In this document: one piece after another, positions 1 to 8,366 of the stretch | Layout: each line of letters begins with the position of its first letter | Numbering within the stretch: position 1 is the first letter of the stretch | Assembly (NCBI GenBank): GCA_039029935.1 | Contig: JBCCFC010000004.1 | Span: 1 to 32,371 of the forward strand | Direction: 5' to 3' | DNA: 32,371 nt | Source of the DNA: G039029935 sp039029935 | GTDB lineage: Bacteria; Chloroflexota; Anaerolineae; Caldilineales; Caldilineaceae | Notes under the pieces: generated by a model | Seen by the model: only the letters and a program-made list of their open reading frames with translations | The model's database searches: none | What the model was told of the DNA's origin: nothing | Made by a program: the position numbers and the translations under genes

Positions 1-48
1 AACATGGACGAGAGTGTACCGAGCAGCGCTCCAGAAAAGGATTGGTAA
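1..48 (+). CDS. 3' end of an upstream gene (probable Bat-operon protein), partial
   Basis: The first 48 bases read in frame as the last 15 residues of a protein, NMDESVPSSAPEKDW, followed by TAA at 46-48. The gene begins outside the window. A C-terminus ending in (K)DW after a Ser/Pro/Glu-rich stretch is something I associate with TPR-containing Bat proteins, and the next gene 12 bases downstream is BatD-like, so a BatB or BatC type protein is a reasonable guess from context. The visible piece is too short to prove any family. Confidence 0.55.
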   Translation, partial: NMDESVPSSAPEKDW

Positions 49-60
49 ACCACGAACCGG

Positions 61-1812
61 ATGATGTCACAGTTAAAATCTATTCTAATTGCACTCATAT
101 TTCTCGTGCTAGTTCCAGCAGGTATCTCGATGGCACAATCGACTCCTGTGCAAATTGAAGTCACCCGCCGGACATTCGCCTTGGGTGAAAGCCTGCAACT
201 ATCAATTTCAGTCAGCGGCTCAGGTGCGCAGGAGCCAGAGTTGACATCGTTAGATGGGCTGGAGAACCGCGGTGCCAGCACATCCAACGAAGTATCCATT
301 ATCAACGGCGCGGTCAGCTCGAAGACGACCTATAAGTATACACTGGTGGCGATGCGTGAAGGCAATCTCACCATTGGTCCTATCCGCATCACGGTTGATG
401 GGCAGACCTATCAATCAGAGCCGATTACGATTCAAGCAACACCGCCCGCACAGGGGTCAGGGGGGCAGAATGGTCAGGGTCAAGATTTGTTCATTGAGGC
501 GGTCGTAAGCAATGAGACCCCTTACTTGGGCGAGCAGATTCAATACCAGTTCCGTGTATATATCGCCGATGGTGTGAGTCTGCGTTCACAGCCCAACTAT
601 GTCGAGCCAACGTTTGATGGCTTTTGGCGTCAGCAGAGTGCCACCGCCAATCCCGGACAAAGCCAGGCACAAAGTCAACCCACGGAACGGGTTGAGTACA
701 CAACCGAGCGTGACGGACGCCGTTACCGTGTCACAGAATTTCGTAGCATCCTCTTTCCGACGGTTGCTGGCGAGCGTGTGATTACACCCGCCAAACTCGT
801 CTTTCCCAACACCCTCTTCAACGCCGGGCAAACCTTCCAAACCGACCCTTTGGTTATCCAAGTACGGCCACATCCGGAGCCTATTCCCGCTGAATTTACA
901 GGCGCGGTGGGTCAATTGGTGATGCAGGCCGAGTTGCAAATCGACCCCAATGAGGATATCGTGAAGGCCAACGAACCCGTAACCCTACGCATTACCATTG
1001 AAGGGGCAGGCAATGCTGAATCTTGGCCCGACCCAATGCTACCAGCATTTGACAATTGGCGATTTTTCGAGAGTACCAGCTCGACCAATAGCCAGCTACA
1101 GGATGGAAGGCTGGTTGGGCGGCGTACCTATGAGCAGTTGATTGTACCAACAATTTCAGGTGATTTTACCATTGATGCGTTGACCTATATTTACTTTGAC
1201 CCCACGGCTGAAGCCTATAAAACGGCCACGACTGAACCGTTATCATTGACCGTTGCTCCCGATGAACGTGCCACACCACCGCCTGTGATTCCACTCGTGA
1301 CACAAGAAGATGTACTCCGGCTCGATACAGATATTCGCCACATCAAACCTGCTCCCGCAACACTGCGCATGGCACAACCACTGTTGACCTCATCAACGCT
1401 CTACTGGTTGCTCTGGGCTGTGCCTGTCCTTCTGCTGGTCGCTGATTATGGGCGTGTCCTCCTACGTCGTCGCAACCCAGAGAAGATTACACAGAATCGC
1501 GCCAAGAAACAGGCATTACAGTTGTTGACCAATGCGGAGAAGTCGCTCAAGAAGCAGGGTGATGTTGATGCCTATGCCGTTGTCAATCAGGCGTTGACGG
1601 GCTATCTCAGTGATTTATTGGCGCAACCCGTTGCTGGGCTTACGCTGACTGCCCTTGCTGAACGACTCCAGATGCATGGATTTGATGAGGAGACTGTGGC
1701 ACAGATTGGTGATTTGCTCAATCGCAGTGAGATGGGGCGGTATGCGCCGGGGGCGACGGGGGATGGTGGTGATTTGTTGGATGAGGCGAAGTCTTTGCTG
1801 AGTATGATGTAA
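61..1812 (+). CDS. batD: BatD-like (oxygen tolerance) surface-anchored protein
   Basis: This 583-aa protein resembles BatD, the exported, membrane-anchored member of the Bat aerotolerance operons that usually follows the von Willebrand-domain proteins BatA/BatB. An N-terminal signal peptide (about residues 1-25, hydrophobic core followed by SMA-Q) leads into beta-rich, immunoglobulin-like repeats. These carry the typical phrases of the family, such as a 'P.LG..I.Y.' strand near 153-163 and a second 'ANEPVTLRITIEG' strand near 303-315. One transmembrane helix lies at about 444-463, followed by RRR and a cytoplasmic helical tail of about 115 residues. The start has only a weak ribosome site, and codons 61 and 64 are both ATG. 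The 12-base gap to the upstream gene suggests translational coupling. The BatD family is recognised by pattern and its biochemical role is not established in general. Confidence 0.8.
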   Translation: MMSQLKSILIALIFLVLVPAGISMAQSTPVQIEVTRRTFALGESLQLSISVSGSGAQEPELTSLDGLENRGASTSNEVSIINGAVSSKTTYKYTLVAMREGNLTIGPIRITVDGQTYQSEPITIQATPPAQGSGGQNGQGQDLFIEAVVSNETPYLGEQIQYQFRVYIADGVSLRSQPNYVEPTFDGFWRQQSATANPGQSQAQSQPTERVEYTTERDGRRYRVTEFRSILFPTVAGERVITPAKLVFPNTLFNAGQTFQTDPLVIQVRPHPEPIPAEFTGAVGQLVMQAELQIDPNEDIVKANEPVTLRITIEGAGNAESWPDPMLPAFDNWRFFESTSSTNSQLQDGRLVGRRTYEQLIVPTISGDFTIDALTYIYFDPTAEAYKTATTEPLSLTVAPDERATPPPVIPLVTQEDVLRLDTDIRHIKPAPATLRMAQPLLTSSTLYWLLWAVPVLLLVADYGRVLLRRRNPEKITQNRAKKQALQLLTNAEKSLKKQGDVDAYAVVNQALTGYLSDLLAQPVAGLTLTALAERLQMHGFDEETVAQIGDLLNRSEMGRYAPGATGDGGDLLDEAKSLLSMM

Positions 1813-1878
1813 TGTAGGAACATTGAGCATGAATGCGCAGCATGGTCTTCAACGTGGTCTTCACACAATCAAATCCGT

Positions 1879-1906
1879 TTGCGCCCCCAATCCGTTGTAG
1901 TATAAT
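1879..1906 (+). promoter_or_regulatory. Putative sigma-70-type promoter for the ABC exporter pair
   Basis: A perfect TATAAT lies at 1901-1906, with a weak TTGCGC 16 bases upstream (1879-1884). It sits in the 163-base gap after the BatD gene and about 70 bases before the first ABC gene. The -35 box matches the consensus at only three positions, so the -10 carries the call. Confidence 0.45.
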
Positions 1907-1975
1907 GCTTCATACAAATATGGGACGGCTTCGCCTTTCAACGAACCACATAAGAAAAATAATACAGGAACATGT

Positions 1976-3775
1976 ATGAAATCATTGCCAAAAATACTTC
2001 GTATCTATATGAAACCCTATTGGTGGGTTGCCTTTATCGGCTTCTTTACGGTTATCTTGCCAACATCAATGGAACTTGTGATTCCACGTATGTTGCAATA
2101 CATCATCGACCAAGGGATTCGCCCCGGCAACATGGATGCCATCTGGTATGGTGCTGGCATTATGCTGGGGGCAGCGTTGACTGGCGCATTGGCAACGGTG
2201 GGGCAAGGGTTCTGTCGGGCGTACATTTCACAAGGCATCGGCTATGATCTGCGCTTTGCAGTCTTTAGCCACATTCAATCCTTTTCGTTTGGCAACCTCA
2301 ACACCATGCGTACAGGGCAGTTGATGACCTACATATCGAGCGATGTCAACCAAGTGCGTATGTTTGCGGGAGCGAGTATGTGGCTGTTGTTGCGCCTCTT
2401 TACGGCGATCACTGGCAGTATGGTCATGATTTTTCTGACCGATTTAAAGCTGGCAATGATTGCCATGATCTTTGTGGGCTGTGCCATCATCTTGGTCTGG
2501 AACTTTATGCGCATTGCCCGACCACTCTTTGAACGGGTCCAGAAATCTCTGGATGCGCTCAATACGCTTGTTCAGGAAAATTTTGCTGGTGTTCAGGTAA
2601 TCAAAGCCTTTGTCCGTGAACGCTTTGCGGTGAAGCAATTTGAAGGGGCGAATGTTAGCTACCTAGAAGAGAATATCGTTGTGGGTCGTCTCTTGGCCTG
2701 GGTGTCACCCGTGTTGATGGTCATCACCAATGTGGGGACCGTGGCGATTTTGTGGATCGGTGGTACAGATGTCATCGGCGAGCGCATCACGGTGGGACAG
2801 TTGGTCGCCTTTAACAACTACCTCATCATTGGCTTGGGGCCGATGCTCTTTTTGGCAACCATGATCAACATGGTGGCGCGTGCCGATGCCTCTGCGGGGC
2901 GTGTCCTCAATGTGTTGGCTACCAAGCCGCTCATCGTGCAACCAGATAATCCACATTCCCTGGGCGATGGTCAGCCAATGCAGGGGCGTGTCACCTTTGA
3001 GCAGGTCTTTTTTGACTATCAGGCCTTACCGGAGGTGCATCTGGCGCAACAAAAAAACAAAAGCGAAGAAGTCGTTCTTGAGGATATTTCGCTCACGATT
3101 GAGCCAGGGGAGCGGGTGGCGATTATGGGGGCGACGGGGGCAGGCAAGAGTAGCTTGGTCAACCTCGTTCCCCGCTTTTATGATGTCACAGGTGGTGCGG
3201 TCAGCATTGATGGTGTGGATGTGCGTCAGTGGGATTTGGATGACCTGCGCAAACAGATTGGGGTTGTGTTGCAACAGTCGGTTCTCTTTTATGGCACGAT
3301 CCACGAGAACATTGCCTATGGACGCCCTAACGCTACGATGGACGAGGTGATCGAGGCGGCGAAGGCCGCACAGGCACATGACTTTATCATGCAAAAGCCA
3401 GAGGGCTATGATAGTCATATAGAGTCACGCGGAACCAATCTCTCTGGCGGTCAACGTCAGCGGCTTGCCATCGCCCGTGCCATGCTCTTAAAGCCGAGTA
3501 TACTCATTTTGGACGATAGCACCAGTGCCGTTGATATGGAGACTGAGGTCAAAATTCAGGAAGCACTCGACCGATTGATGGCCGACTGCACCACCTTTAT
3601 CGTCGCCCAACGCATCAGCAGCGTCATCAATGCGGACAAGATTGTCATCCTTGAACGCGGTCGGCTCGCAGATGTCGGCACACACCGCGAATTATTAGCG
3701 CGCAGTCCCATTTATCAAGAAATTTACTATTCACAGATTGGGTATTCAACGACAGAGGAGGCACAGCCATCATGA
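1976..3775 (+). CDS. ABC exporter half-transporter with degenerate ATP site (heterodimer subunit 1)
   Basis: This 599-aa protein has an N-terminal six-helix exporter membrane domain (about 10-310) and a C-terminal nucleotide-binding domain. Walker A GATGAGKSS is at 385-393 and a canonical signature LSGGQ at 489-493. Walker B reads ILILDD, with Asp514 where the catalytic Glu normally sits, and the switch residue is Gln545 (IVAQRIS) instead of His. This combination is the hallmark of the 'degenerate' subunit of heterodimeric exporters such as TM287/288, BmrCD and the YfiBC type. The stop codon overlaps the next start by four bases (ATGA at 3772-3775), so the two subunits are almost certainly made together. 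The start at 1976 is preferred to an overlapping ATG at 1972 in another frame because it opens the full domain. The substrate (drug, lipid or peptide) cannot be told from sequence. Confidence 0.93.
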   Translation: MKSLPKILRIYMKPYWWVAFIGFFTVILPTSMELVIPRMLQYIIDQGIRPGNMDAIWYGAGIMLGAALTGALATVGQGFCRAYISQGIGYDLRFAVFSHIQSFSFGNLNTMRTGQLMTYISSDVNQVRMFAGASMWLLLRLFTAITGSMVMIFLTDLKLAMIAMIFVGCAIILVWNFMRIARPLFERVQKSLDALNTLVQENFAGVQVIKAFVRERFAVKQFEGANVSYLEENIVVGRLLAWVSPVLMVITNVGTVAILWIGGTDVIGERITVGQLVAFNNYLIIGLGPMLFLATMINMVARADASAGRVLNVLATKPLIVQPDNPHSLGDGQPMQGRVTFEQVFFDYQALPEVHLAQQKNKSEEVVLEDISLTIEPGERVAIMGATGAGKSSLVNLVPRFYDVTGGAVSIDGVDVRQWDLDDLRKQIGVVLQQSVLFYGTIHENIAYGRPNATMDEVIEAAKAAQAHDFIMQKPEGYDSHIESRGTNLSGGQRQRLAIARAMLLKPSILILDDSTSAVDMETEVKIQEALDRLMADCTTFIVAQRISSVINADKIVILERGRLADVGTHRELLARSPIYQEIYYSQIGYSTTEEAQPS

Positions 3776-5688
3776 CCACAAAAACCAACACTGATCGTAT
3801 GGCAAACGCTGGCGCTTCCGGTAATCGCCCAAATGGCAGTAAACCCTACAGTGGTCCCACTTCGCGCAATACAGGGCAAAACCGAGCGGCGATGAGTGGG
3901 CGTGGAGGGATGAATACGACAGGTGAAACCGCCGAGAATATTAATGAAACGCTGCGTCGCCTTGCCACTTATCTCAAACCCTACCGCATCCAACTTATCT
4001 CTGTGACAGTGCTGGTTATCATCGGCACTGTCCTGCGTGTCCTTGGACCCATGCTGCTGGGGCGCGCCATCGACAATTATGTCATTCCAGGTGATCTGGC
4101 CGGACTCAACCAACTGGCCTTTTGGATGTTGGTCATCTACGTTGGCGCGGGTGTGACCAATATGATCCAAGGGTTAATCATGATTGTCCTTGCGCAGCAC
4201 TTTGTCGCCGATATCCGTTCGGAGATTTTTGCTCATGTGCAGATGCTCTCGATGGCCTATCATGACCGCCACTCGACGGGCGACCTCATGAGTCGCATCT
4301 CCAATGACAGCGAAACCATCAACCGCACCCTCTCCAACGGTATCGTTGACTTTACGGGCAATATCCTCATGTTTGGCGGTATCATCATCTCTATGTTCCT
4401 GATCAATTGGCAACTCGCCATCGGCACCATGATCATCATCCCCATCATGCTCTACATCACGGGGGAAATGACACGGCGTACCCGCAGTGCATTTCGTGGC
4501 ATGCAGCGTAACTTGGGTAGACTCAACGGTGTCATGGAAGAGAACATCACCGCACTGCAAGTGGTTAAAGCCTTTGCACGTGAACAGGATGCCATCGACA
4601 AATTCCAAGCTGTGAGCGATGACTATCGCAAGGTGGGTGTACGCGCCGACATCATTACCGCTGCGCTGGGACCAATGTTTACGACAATGGGAATCATCAC
4701 CATTGCCGCCACCTCGTTACTGGGTGGCTGGCTCTCCATACGGGGTATCGTGGAGGTCGGTGTGCTCGCCACCTTTGTTGTTTACATCATGAATTTCTTT
4801 CGCCCCATGCGTCAGATTGCCATGCTTTACAACCAACTGCAATCATCGCTCGCTGGTGCAGAACGCATCTTTCAGGTGTTGGATGCCAAGCCAACCGTGA
4901 CCGACAAGCCTGATGCCAAGCCACTGCCACCGATTGAGGGCATGGTCAAGTTTGAGGATGTGGACTTTGCTTATGAGCCGGGCAAGCCTGTATTGGCGGA
5001 TATCAGCCTCGAAGCTGCGCAGGGTGAAACGGTTGCCTTGGTGGGACCGACTGGGGCAGGCAAGACGACCATCATCAGCCTGTTGAGTCGCTTCTACGAT
5101 GTCACCAACGGGGTCATCACCATCGACGGTCACGACATTCGCGATGTGCAACAGGATAGTCTGCGTCAACAACTCGGCATTGTGCTACAAGAGACCTATC
5201 TCTTCTCGGCAACAGTCATGGAAAACATCCGCTACGGTCGCCTCGACGCCACCGACGAAGAGGTCATCGAGGCCGCCAAACTCGCCAACGTGGACCGCTT
5301 TATCCGGTTGCTTCCCGATGGCTACCAGACCAAGGTCTCGGAACGCGGCAACAACTTTAGCCAAGGCCAACGTCAGCTACTCGCCATCGCCCGTGCCATC
5401 CTCGCTGATCCACGCATCCTCATTCTCGACGAGGCCACCAGCAGCGTGGACACACGCACCGAGCAGCAAATTCAAGAAGCCCTGCTCCATCTGCTTGAAG
5501 GCCGCACCGCCTTTGTCATCGCCCACCGCCTCAGCACCATCCGTAACGCTGACCAACTGCTTGTCATCCACGACCACCGCATCGCCGAACGCGGGACACA
5601 TGACTCGCTGTTGGCGCAGGGTGGACATTATCATGATCTGTATATGAGTCAGTATCATAGGGTGCAGACGTTGATGGCGAATATGTAG
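3772..5688 (+). CDS. ABC exporter half-transporter with catalytic ATP site (heterodimer subunit 2)
   Basis: This 638-aa partner of the preceding gene starts in the ATGA overlap, with AGGAGG at 3756-3761. It carries an unusual 55-residue N-terminal extension rich in Asn, Gly, Ser and Thr before the membrane domain (about 60-350). The nucleotide-binding domain has Walker A GPTGAGKTT (425-433), canonical Walker B ILDE (Glu554) and switch His585 (IAHRLS), but its signature is FSQGQ (529-533) rather than LSGGQ. Together with subunit 1 this predicts one normal ATP site (this Walker A/B with the LSGGQ of subunit 1) and one degenerate site (Asp514/Gln545 of subunit 1 with this FSQGQ). No binding protein or regulator lies nearby. 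Confidence 0.93.
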   Translation: MTTKTNTDRMANAGASGNRPNGSKPYSGPTSRNTGQNRAAMSGRGGMNTTGETAENINETLRRLATYLKPYRIQLISVTVLVIIGTVLRVLGPMLLGRAIDNYVIPGDLAGLNQLAFWMLVIYVGAGVTNMIQGLIMIVLAQHFVADIRSEIFAHVQMLSMAYHDRHSTGDLMSRISNDSETINRTLSNGIVDFTGNILMFGGIIISMFLINWQLAIGTMIIIPIMLYITGEMTRRTRSAFRGMQRNLGRLNGVMEENITALQVVKAFAREQDAIDKFQAVSDDYRKVGVRADIITAALGPMFTTMGIITIAATSLLGGWLSIRGIVEVGVLATFVVYIMNFFRPMRQIAMLYNQLQSSLAGAERIFQVLDAKPTVTDKPDAKPLPPIEGMVKFEDVDFAYEPGKPVLADISLEAAQGETVALVGPTGAGKTTIISLLSRFYDVTNGVITIDGHDIRDVQQDSLRQQLGIVLQETYLFSATVMENIRYGRLDATDEEVIEAAKLANVDRFIRLLPDGYQTKVSERGNNFSQGQRQLLAIARAILADPRILILDEATSSVDTRTEQQIQEALLHLLEGRTAFVIAHRLSTIRNADQLLVIHDHRIAERGTHDSLLAQGGHYHDLYMSQYHRVQTLMANM

Positions 5689-5739
5689 TAATATAGGACT
5701 ATGTATGTGGCTATCAGATTTTCTGTCCGGAGGTAGTAG

Positions 5740-6405
5740 ATGAAAAAGACATTCAACCAATGGAACAAAGGGGAGTTGCAGCGTGAATTTGATTTGCAAC
5801 CAATTGAAGAGTGTGAAGCCCTCGATGCATGGCTAGCAATGCCCAATGAAGTGCCGATTGTCCTAGATGATTTTGAACAAAGTCTGCTTGAGCGAGTACG
5901 GAGTCAAGCAAAAACGTTTATTGAAGAGTGGAATGAATGGGAACTGCGTGAGCAATTCATTGGGATTGTTGTCAATTTAGCGAGTTTTAACGATGCAAAA
6001 CGATTGGTGTCTACCTTTTCAGAAAGAACCATAGAGGCGAAGGTCAAAGGCGTTAGAAATCATGAGGATATCGAACTTTCTGGCAAGGTCGATTGGATGG
6101 TTGCCAGCGGCATGGGGACACCGGAAAAACCCTTCTTTTTTATTCATGAGTATAAACAGGAGGGAGGAAGTTCACGCAACAATAGTGGACAGCTTTTGGC
6201 AACGATGTTAGCTGCACAGGAATTGAACGATGATCGCAAACCCATCTATGGTGCCTATGTTGTAGGGAGAATGTGGTTCCTTGTTGTTTTACAGGGCAGA
6301 ACATATTGCATGACTGATGCCTATGTATCAACGAAGGAACACGAATTGCAAGAAATTCTGCGCTTACTCAAAGCACAAAAGTTAATGATTAATGAACGGG
6401 TTTGA
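5740..6405 (+). CDS. PD-(D/E)XK nuclease-fold protein of unknown role
   Basis: This is a 221-aa soluble protein with a strong ribosome site (GGAGGT 5729-5734, five bases before the ATG). The centre has a pattern typical of PD-(D/E)XK folds: a beta strand with Asp118 (SGKVDWMVASG), a loop, then FFFIHEYKQE with Glu137 and Lys139 (an ExK motif). A helix containing GQLLATMLAAQELN follows. The N-terminal third is helical and acidic. Such proteins are often annotated as hypothetical or restriction-endonuclease-like. There is no methylase next to it, so a restriction role is not supported. It lies 52 bases after the exporter pair on the same strand and could be co-transcribed with it, but no functional link is evident. 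Confidence 0.65.
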   Translation: MKKTFNQWNKGELQREFDLQPIEECEALDAWLAMPNEVPIVLDDFEQSLLERVRSQAKTFIEEWNEWELREQFIGIVVNLASFNDAKRLVSTFSERTIEAKVKGVRNHEDIELSGKVDWMVASGMGTPEKPFFFIHEYKQEGGSSRNNSGQLLATMLAAQELNDDRKPIYGAYVVGRMWFLVVLQGRTYCMTDAYVSTKEHELQEILRLLKAQKLMINERV

Positions 6406-6490
6406 GAGATGAGAGATGCCATCCATCCTGATGAGCTAAATACATTTTACGCTATTTTTTGTAATAATTCCGTTTTTTTCATATTTATCC

Positions 6491-6519
6491 TTGCAAATCT
6501 TCCATGACATGGGTAAAAT
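6491..6519 (+). promoter_or_regulatory. Promoter placed for a leaderless transcript
   Basis: TTGCAA at 6491-6496 and TAAAAT at 6514-6519 are separated by exactly 17 bases. The -10 box ends six bases before the ATG at 6526, so the expected transcription start falls on or beside the start codon. An AAGG sits directly against the ATG, too close to act as a ribosome site. The mRNA for the following ATPase may therefore be leaderless. Confidence 0.5.
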
Positions 6520-6525
6520 ACAAGG

Positions 6526-7683
6526 ATGATTCAGCGAAAAATATACTCAACCATTCAACAAGCACTGGCGCGGCAGGCCGCAGTCGGTATCATTGGTCCG
6601 CGTCAAGTGGGGAAAACGACATTGGCGTTTGAAATTAGCCAAGAAAGACCATCGCTATATCTCGATTTGGAAGCACCCGCAGATCGCAACAAGCTTACTG
6701 ATCCAGCTCTTTTCCTGAATGCCTATGAAGATCGATTGGTCATTCTGGATGAGATTCATCGTGTGCCAGAACTCTTTAAAACCTTACGTGGCCTCATTGA
6801 CCAAGGACGGCGAAAGGGGTATCGCATAGGGCGATTTTTGGTGTTGGGTTCTGCCTCAATTGACCTCCTACGCCAGTCTGGCGAGAGCCTTGCAGGCCGT
6901 ATCACCTATGTCGATATGGGACCGTTCAATATCCTAGAAGTCGATGATGTTGAGACATTATGGATACGGGGTGGATTCCCAGATAGCTACCTAGCGACAG
7001 ATGATGAGATGAGTGTGGAATGGCGTCGAGACTTTATCCGTACTTATTTAGAGCGTGATATTCCACAATTTGGACCTCGTATTCCAGCGGAAACATTAGA
7101 ACGATTTTGGACAATGCTGGCGCATAATCAAGGTGCGCTCTTGAATGCATCTAACTTGGCTTCCGCATTATTGGTTAGCAGCCAGACGATTACGCGTTAT
7201 GTTGATTTGCTCGTTGACCTATTATTAGTGCGCCGCTTACAGCCATACCACACAAACATTGGCAAGCGTTTGGTCAAATCGCCTCGAATCTATATACGAG
7301 ATAGTGGCCTGCTTCACGCATTATTGCACATTCGTGATCACAACGCCCTTGCTGGGCATCCCATCGTCGGGATGAGTTGGGAAGGGTTTGTGATTGAGAA
7401 TGTCTTGCAGGCTGTGCCAAAAGGGACGAGAGCCAATTTTTACCGAACAGCAGCAGGGGCCGAAATAGATTTGGTTTTGGTGCTACCCAATGGTGAATTG
7501 TGGGGGATTGAAATCAAACGTGGTCTGTCACCTAAACTGCAAAAGGGATTTTACCATGCACGTGATGATCTCAAGCTAGCGCGTAGCTTTGTTGTCTACT
7601 CTGGTGCTGACGGCTATCCGCTGGCGCAGGATATTGAGGTGATTGGGCTTTGTGCATTAACCAAGTTGCTGAACTCGCTGTAA
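6526..7683 (+). CDS. AAA_14/DUF4143 family ATP-binding protein
   Basis: This 385-aa protein belongs to the widespread family with an N-terminal AAA-like ATPase and a C-terminal DUF4143 domain. Walker A GPRQVGKTT lies at 24-32 and Walker B VILDEI at 72-77, and a winged-helix-like segment spans roughly 200-240. The C-terminus has GAEIDLVL (Asp315) followed by WGIEIKRG (Glu329, Lys331), the PD-(D/E)XK-like core of DUF4143. Function is not established for the family; the ATPase-nuclease-fold pairing suggests nucleic-acid or defence-related activity. Length is normal and the gene looks intact. A well-spaced promoter sits immediately upstream, so it is probably transcribed on its own. Confidence 0.88.
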   Translation: MIQRKIYSTIQQALARQAAVGIIGPRQVGKTTLAFEISQERPSLYLDLEAPADRNKLTDPALFLNAYEDRLVILDEIHRVPELFKTLRGLIDQGRRKGYRIGRFLVLGSASIDLLRQSGESLAGRITYVDMGPFNILEVDDVETLWIRGGFPDSYLATDDEMSVEWRRDFIRTYLERDIPQFGPRIPAETLERFWTMLAHNQGALLNASNLASALLVSSQTITRYVDLLVDLLLVRRLQPYHTNIGKRLVKSPRIYIRDSGLLHALLHIRDHNALAGHPIVGMSWEGFVIENVLQAVPKGTRANFYRTAAGAEIDLVLVLPNGELWGIEIKRGLSPKLQKGFYHARDDLKLARSFVVYSGADGYPLAQDIEVIGLCALTKLLNSL

Positions 7684-7763
7684 ACGCGTGAGGATGCATT
7701 TATGATTAGCTGATTTGTGTTGTGATATATAGTTCGAACAGAACATTGAGCCAAAGATAGTGG

Positions 7764-8243
7764 CTATTGCCAACTATACCCCTTTGTCTGCAAAATTGGC
7801 GCAATGCTCTCGTCAGGCTTATTGCGCGCATTTTCTCCCTGTTTGGTGTGATAGACCTCCGAGCCATAAATCACCCAGCCGCAAAAGGTGTTACGCGCCA
7901 ATGCACGCATCTGCATGTCGATTGCCATGTTAAAGACCCGGCTGAGTTCGGGGCTGGAGAGCAGAAGATGCCATGCATATGGTTGGATGGTATCGTTGAC
8001 AGACCGCCCTAGAAAGGTGCGGTAATCCTCTTTGTCTTCATCCAATGCACGTTGAATATGTGTGGGCATGTCGACATCCGTTAGCTCGCCAAAATCTAAC
8101 AAGTTTTTTGTGTGCGAAAAGCGGAGACTTGGCGATCCTAACGATTTCTGGCAACGCCAACGCCGATTGTGCCATGTGATGCGGTATCCGTCCTGATACC
8201 ATGTTGCCCAGTTACTAAAAAATTGATGTTCGGTGAGTGCCAT
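7764..8243 (-). CDS. Hypothetical protein, 159 aa
   Basis: I do not recognise this protein. It is basic and aromatic-rich at the N-terminus (NWATWYQDGYRITWHNRRW) and has a helical middle and no signal peptide or membrane helix. The ribosome site is weak (AAAGGCAGGG just before the ATG on the minus strand). It lies downstream of the amidohydrolase on the same strand, separated by a repeat array, and converges with the DUF4143 gene. The composition looks like a real folded protein rather than a random frame, and no better frame covers the region. It may be lineage-specific. Confidence 0.55.
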   Translation of the reverse strand: MALTEHQFFSNWATWYQDGYRITWHNRRWRCQKSLGSPSLRFSHTKNLLDFGELTDVDMPTHIQRALDEDKEDYRTFLGRSVNDTIQPYAWHLLLSSPELSRVFNMAIDMQMRALARNTFCGWVIYGSEVYHTKQGENARNKPDESIAPILQTKGYSWQ

Positions 8244-8260
8244 ACCCTGCCTTTGTACTT

Positions 8261-8359
8261 GGTAGGTCGGTAGGTCGGTAGATTAGTATTCGGTAGATCA
8301 GTATCCTGTGACCGACGCACCGACGCACCGACCTACCGACGCACCGACCTACTGACCTA
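8261..8359. repeat. Array A: inverted short-period (8-nt) repeats
   Basis: Units such as TAGGTCGG (8261-8303, with TAGATCAG and TATTCGG variants) are followed by reverse-complementary units ACCGACGC and ACCGACCT (8309-8359). On the minus strand the array starts eight bases after the TAG stop of the amidohydrolase gene (8367-8369) and reads TAGGTCAG, TAGGTCGG, TGCGTCGG and so on. The two arms can pair into an imperfect hairpin. The array separates two codirectional minus-strand genes. Confidence 0.85.
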
Positions 8360-8366
8360 TACTTGT

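Noticed and set aside
1972..2247. ATG at 1972 opening a 91-aa frame four bases before the ABC start
   Set aside because: The frame is short and lacks any family match; the ATG at 1976 opens the full exporter.
2880..3350. 156-aa frame inside the first ABC subunit
   Set aside because: It overlaps the Walker A region of the real gene and is rich in Arg, Trp and Ser, as expected for a wrong frame.
5099..5647. 182-aa open frame overlapping the second ABC subunit
   Set aside because: It is a +1 shadow of the nucleotide-binding domain, with a Ser/Pro/Ala/Thr-rich translation and no motif.
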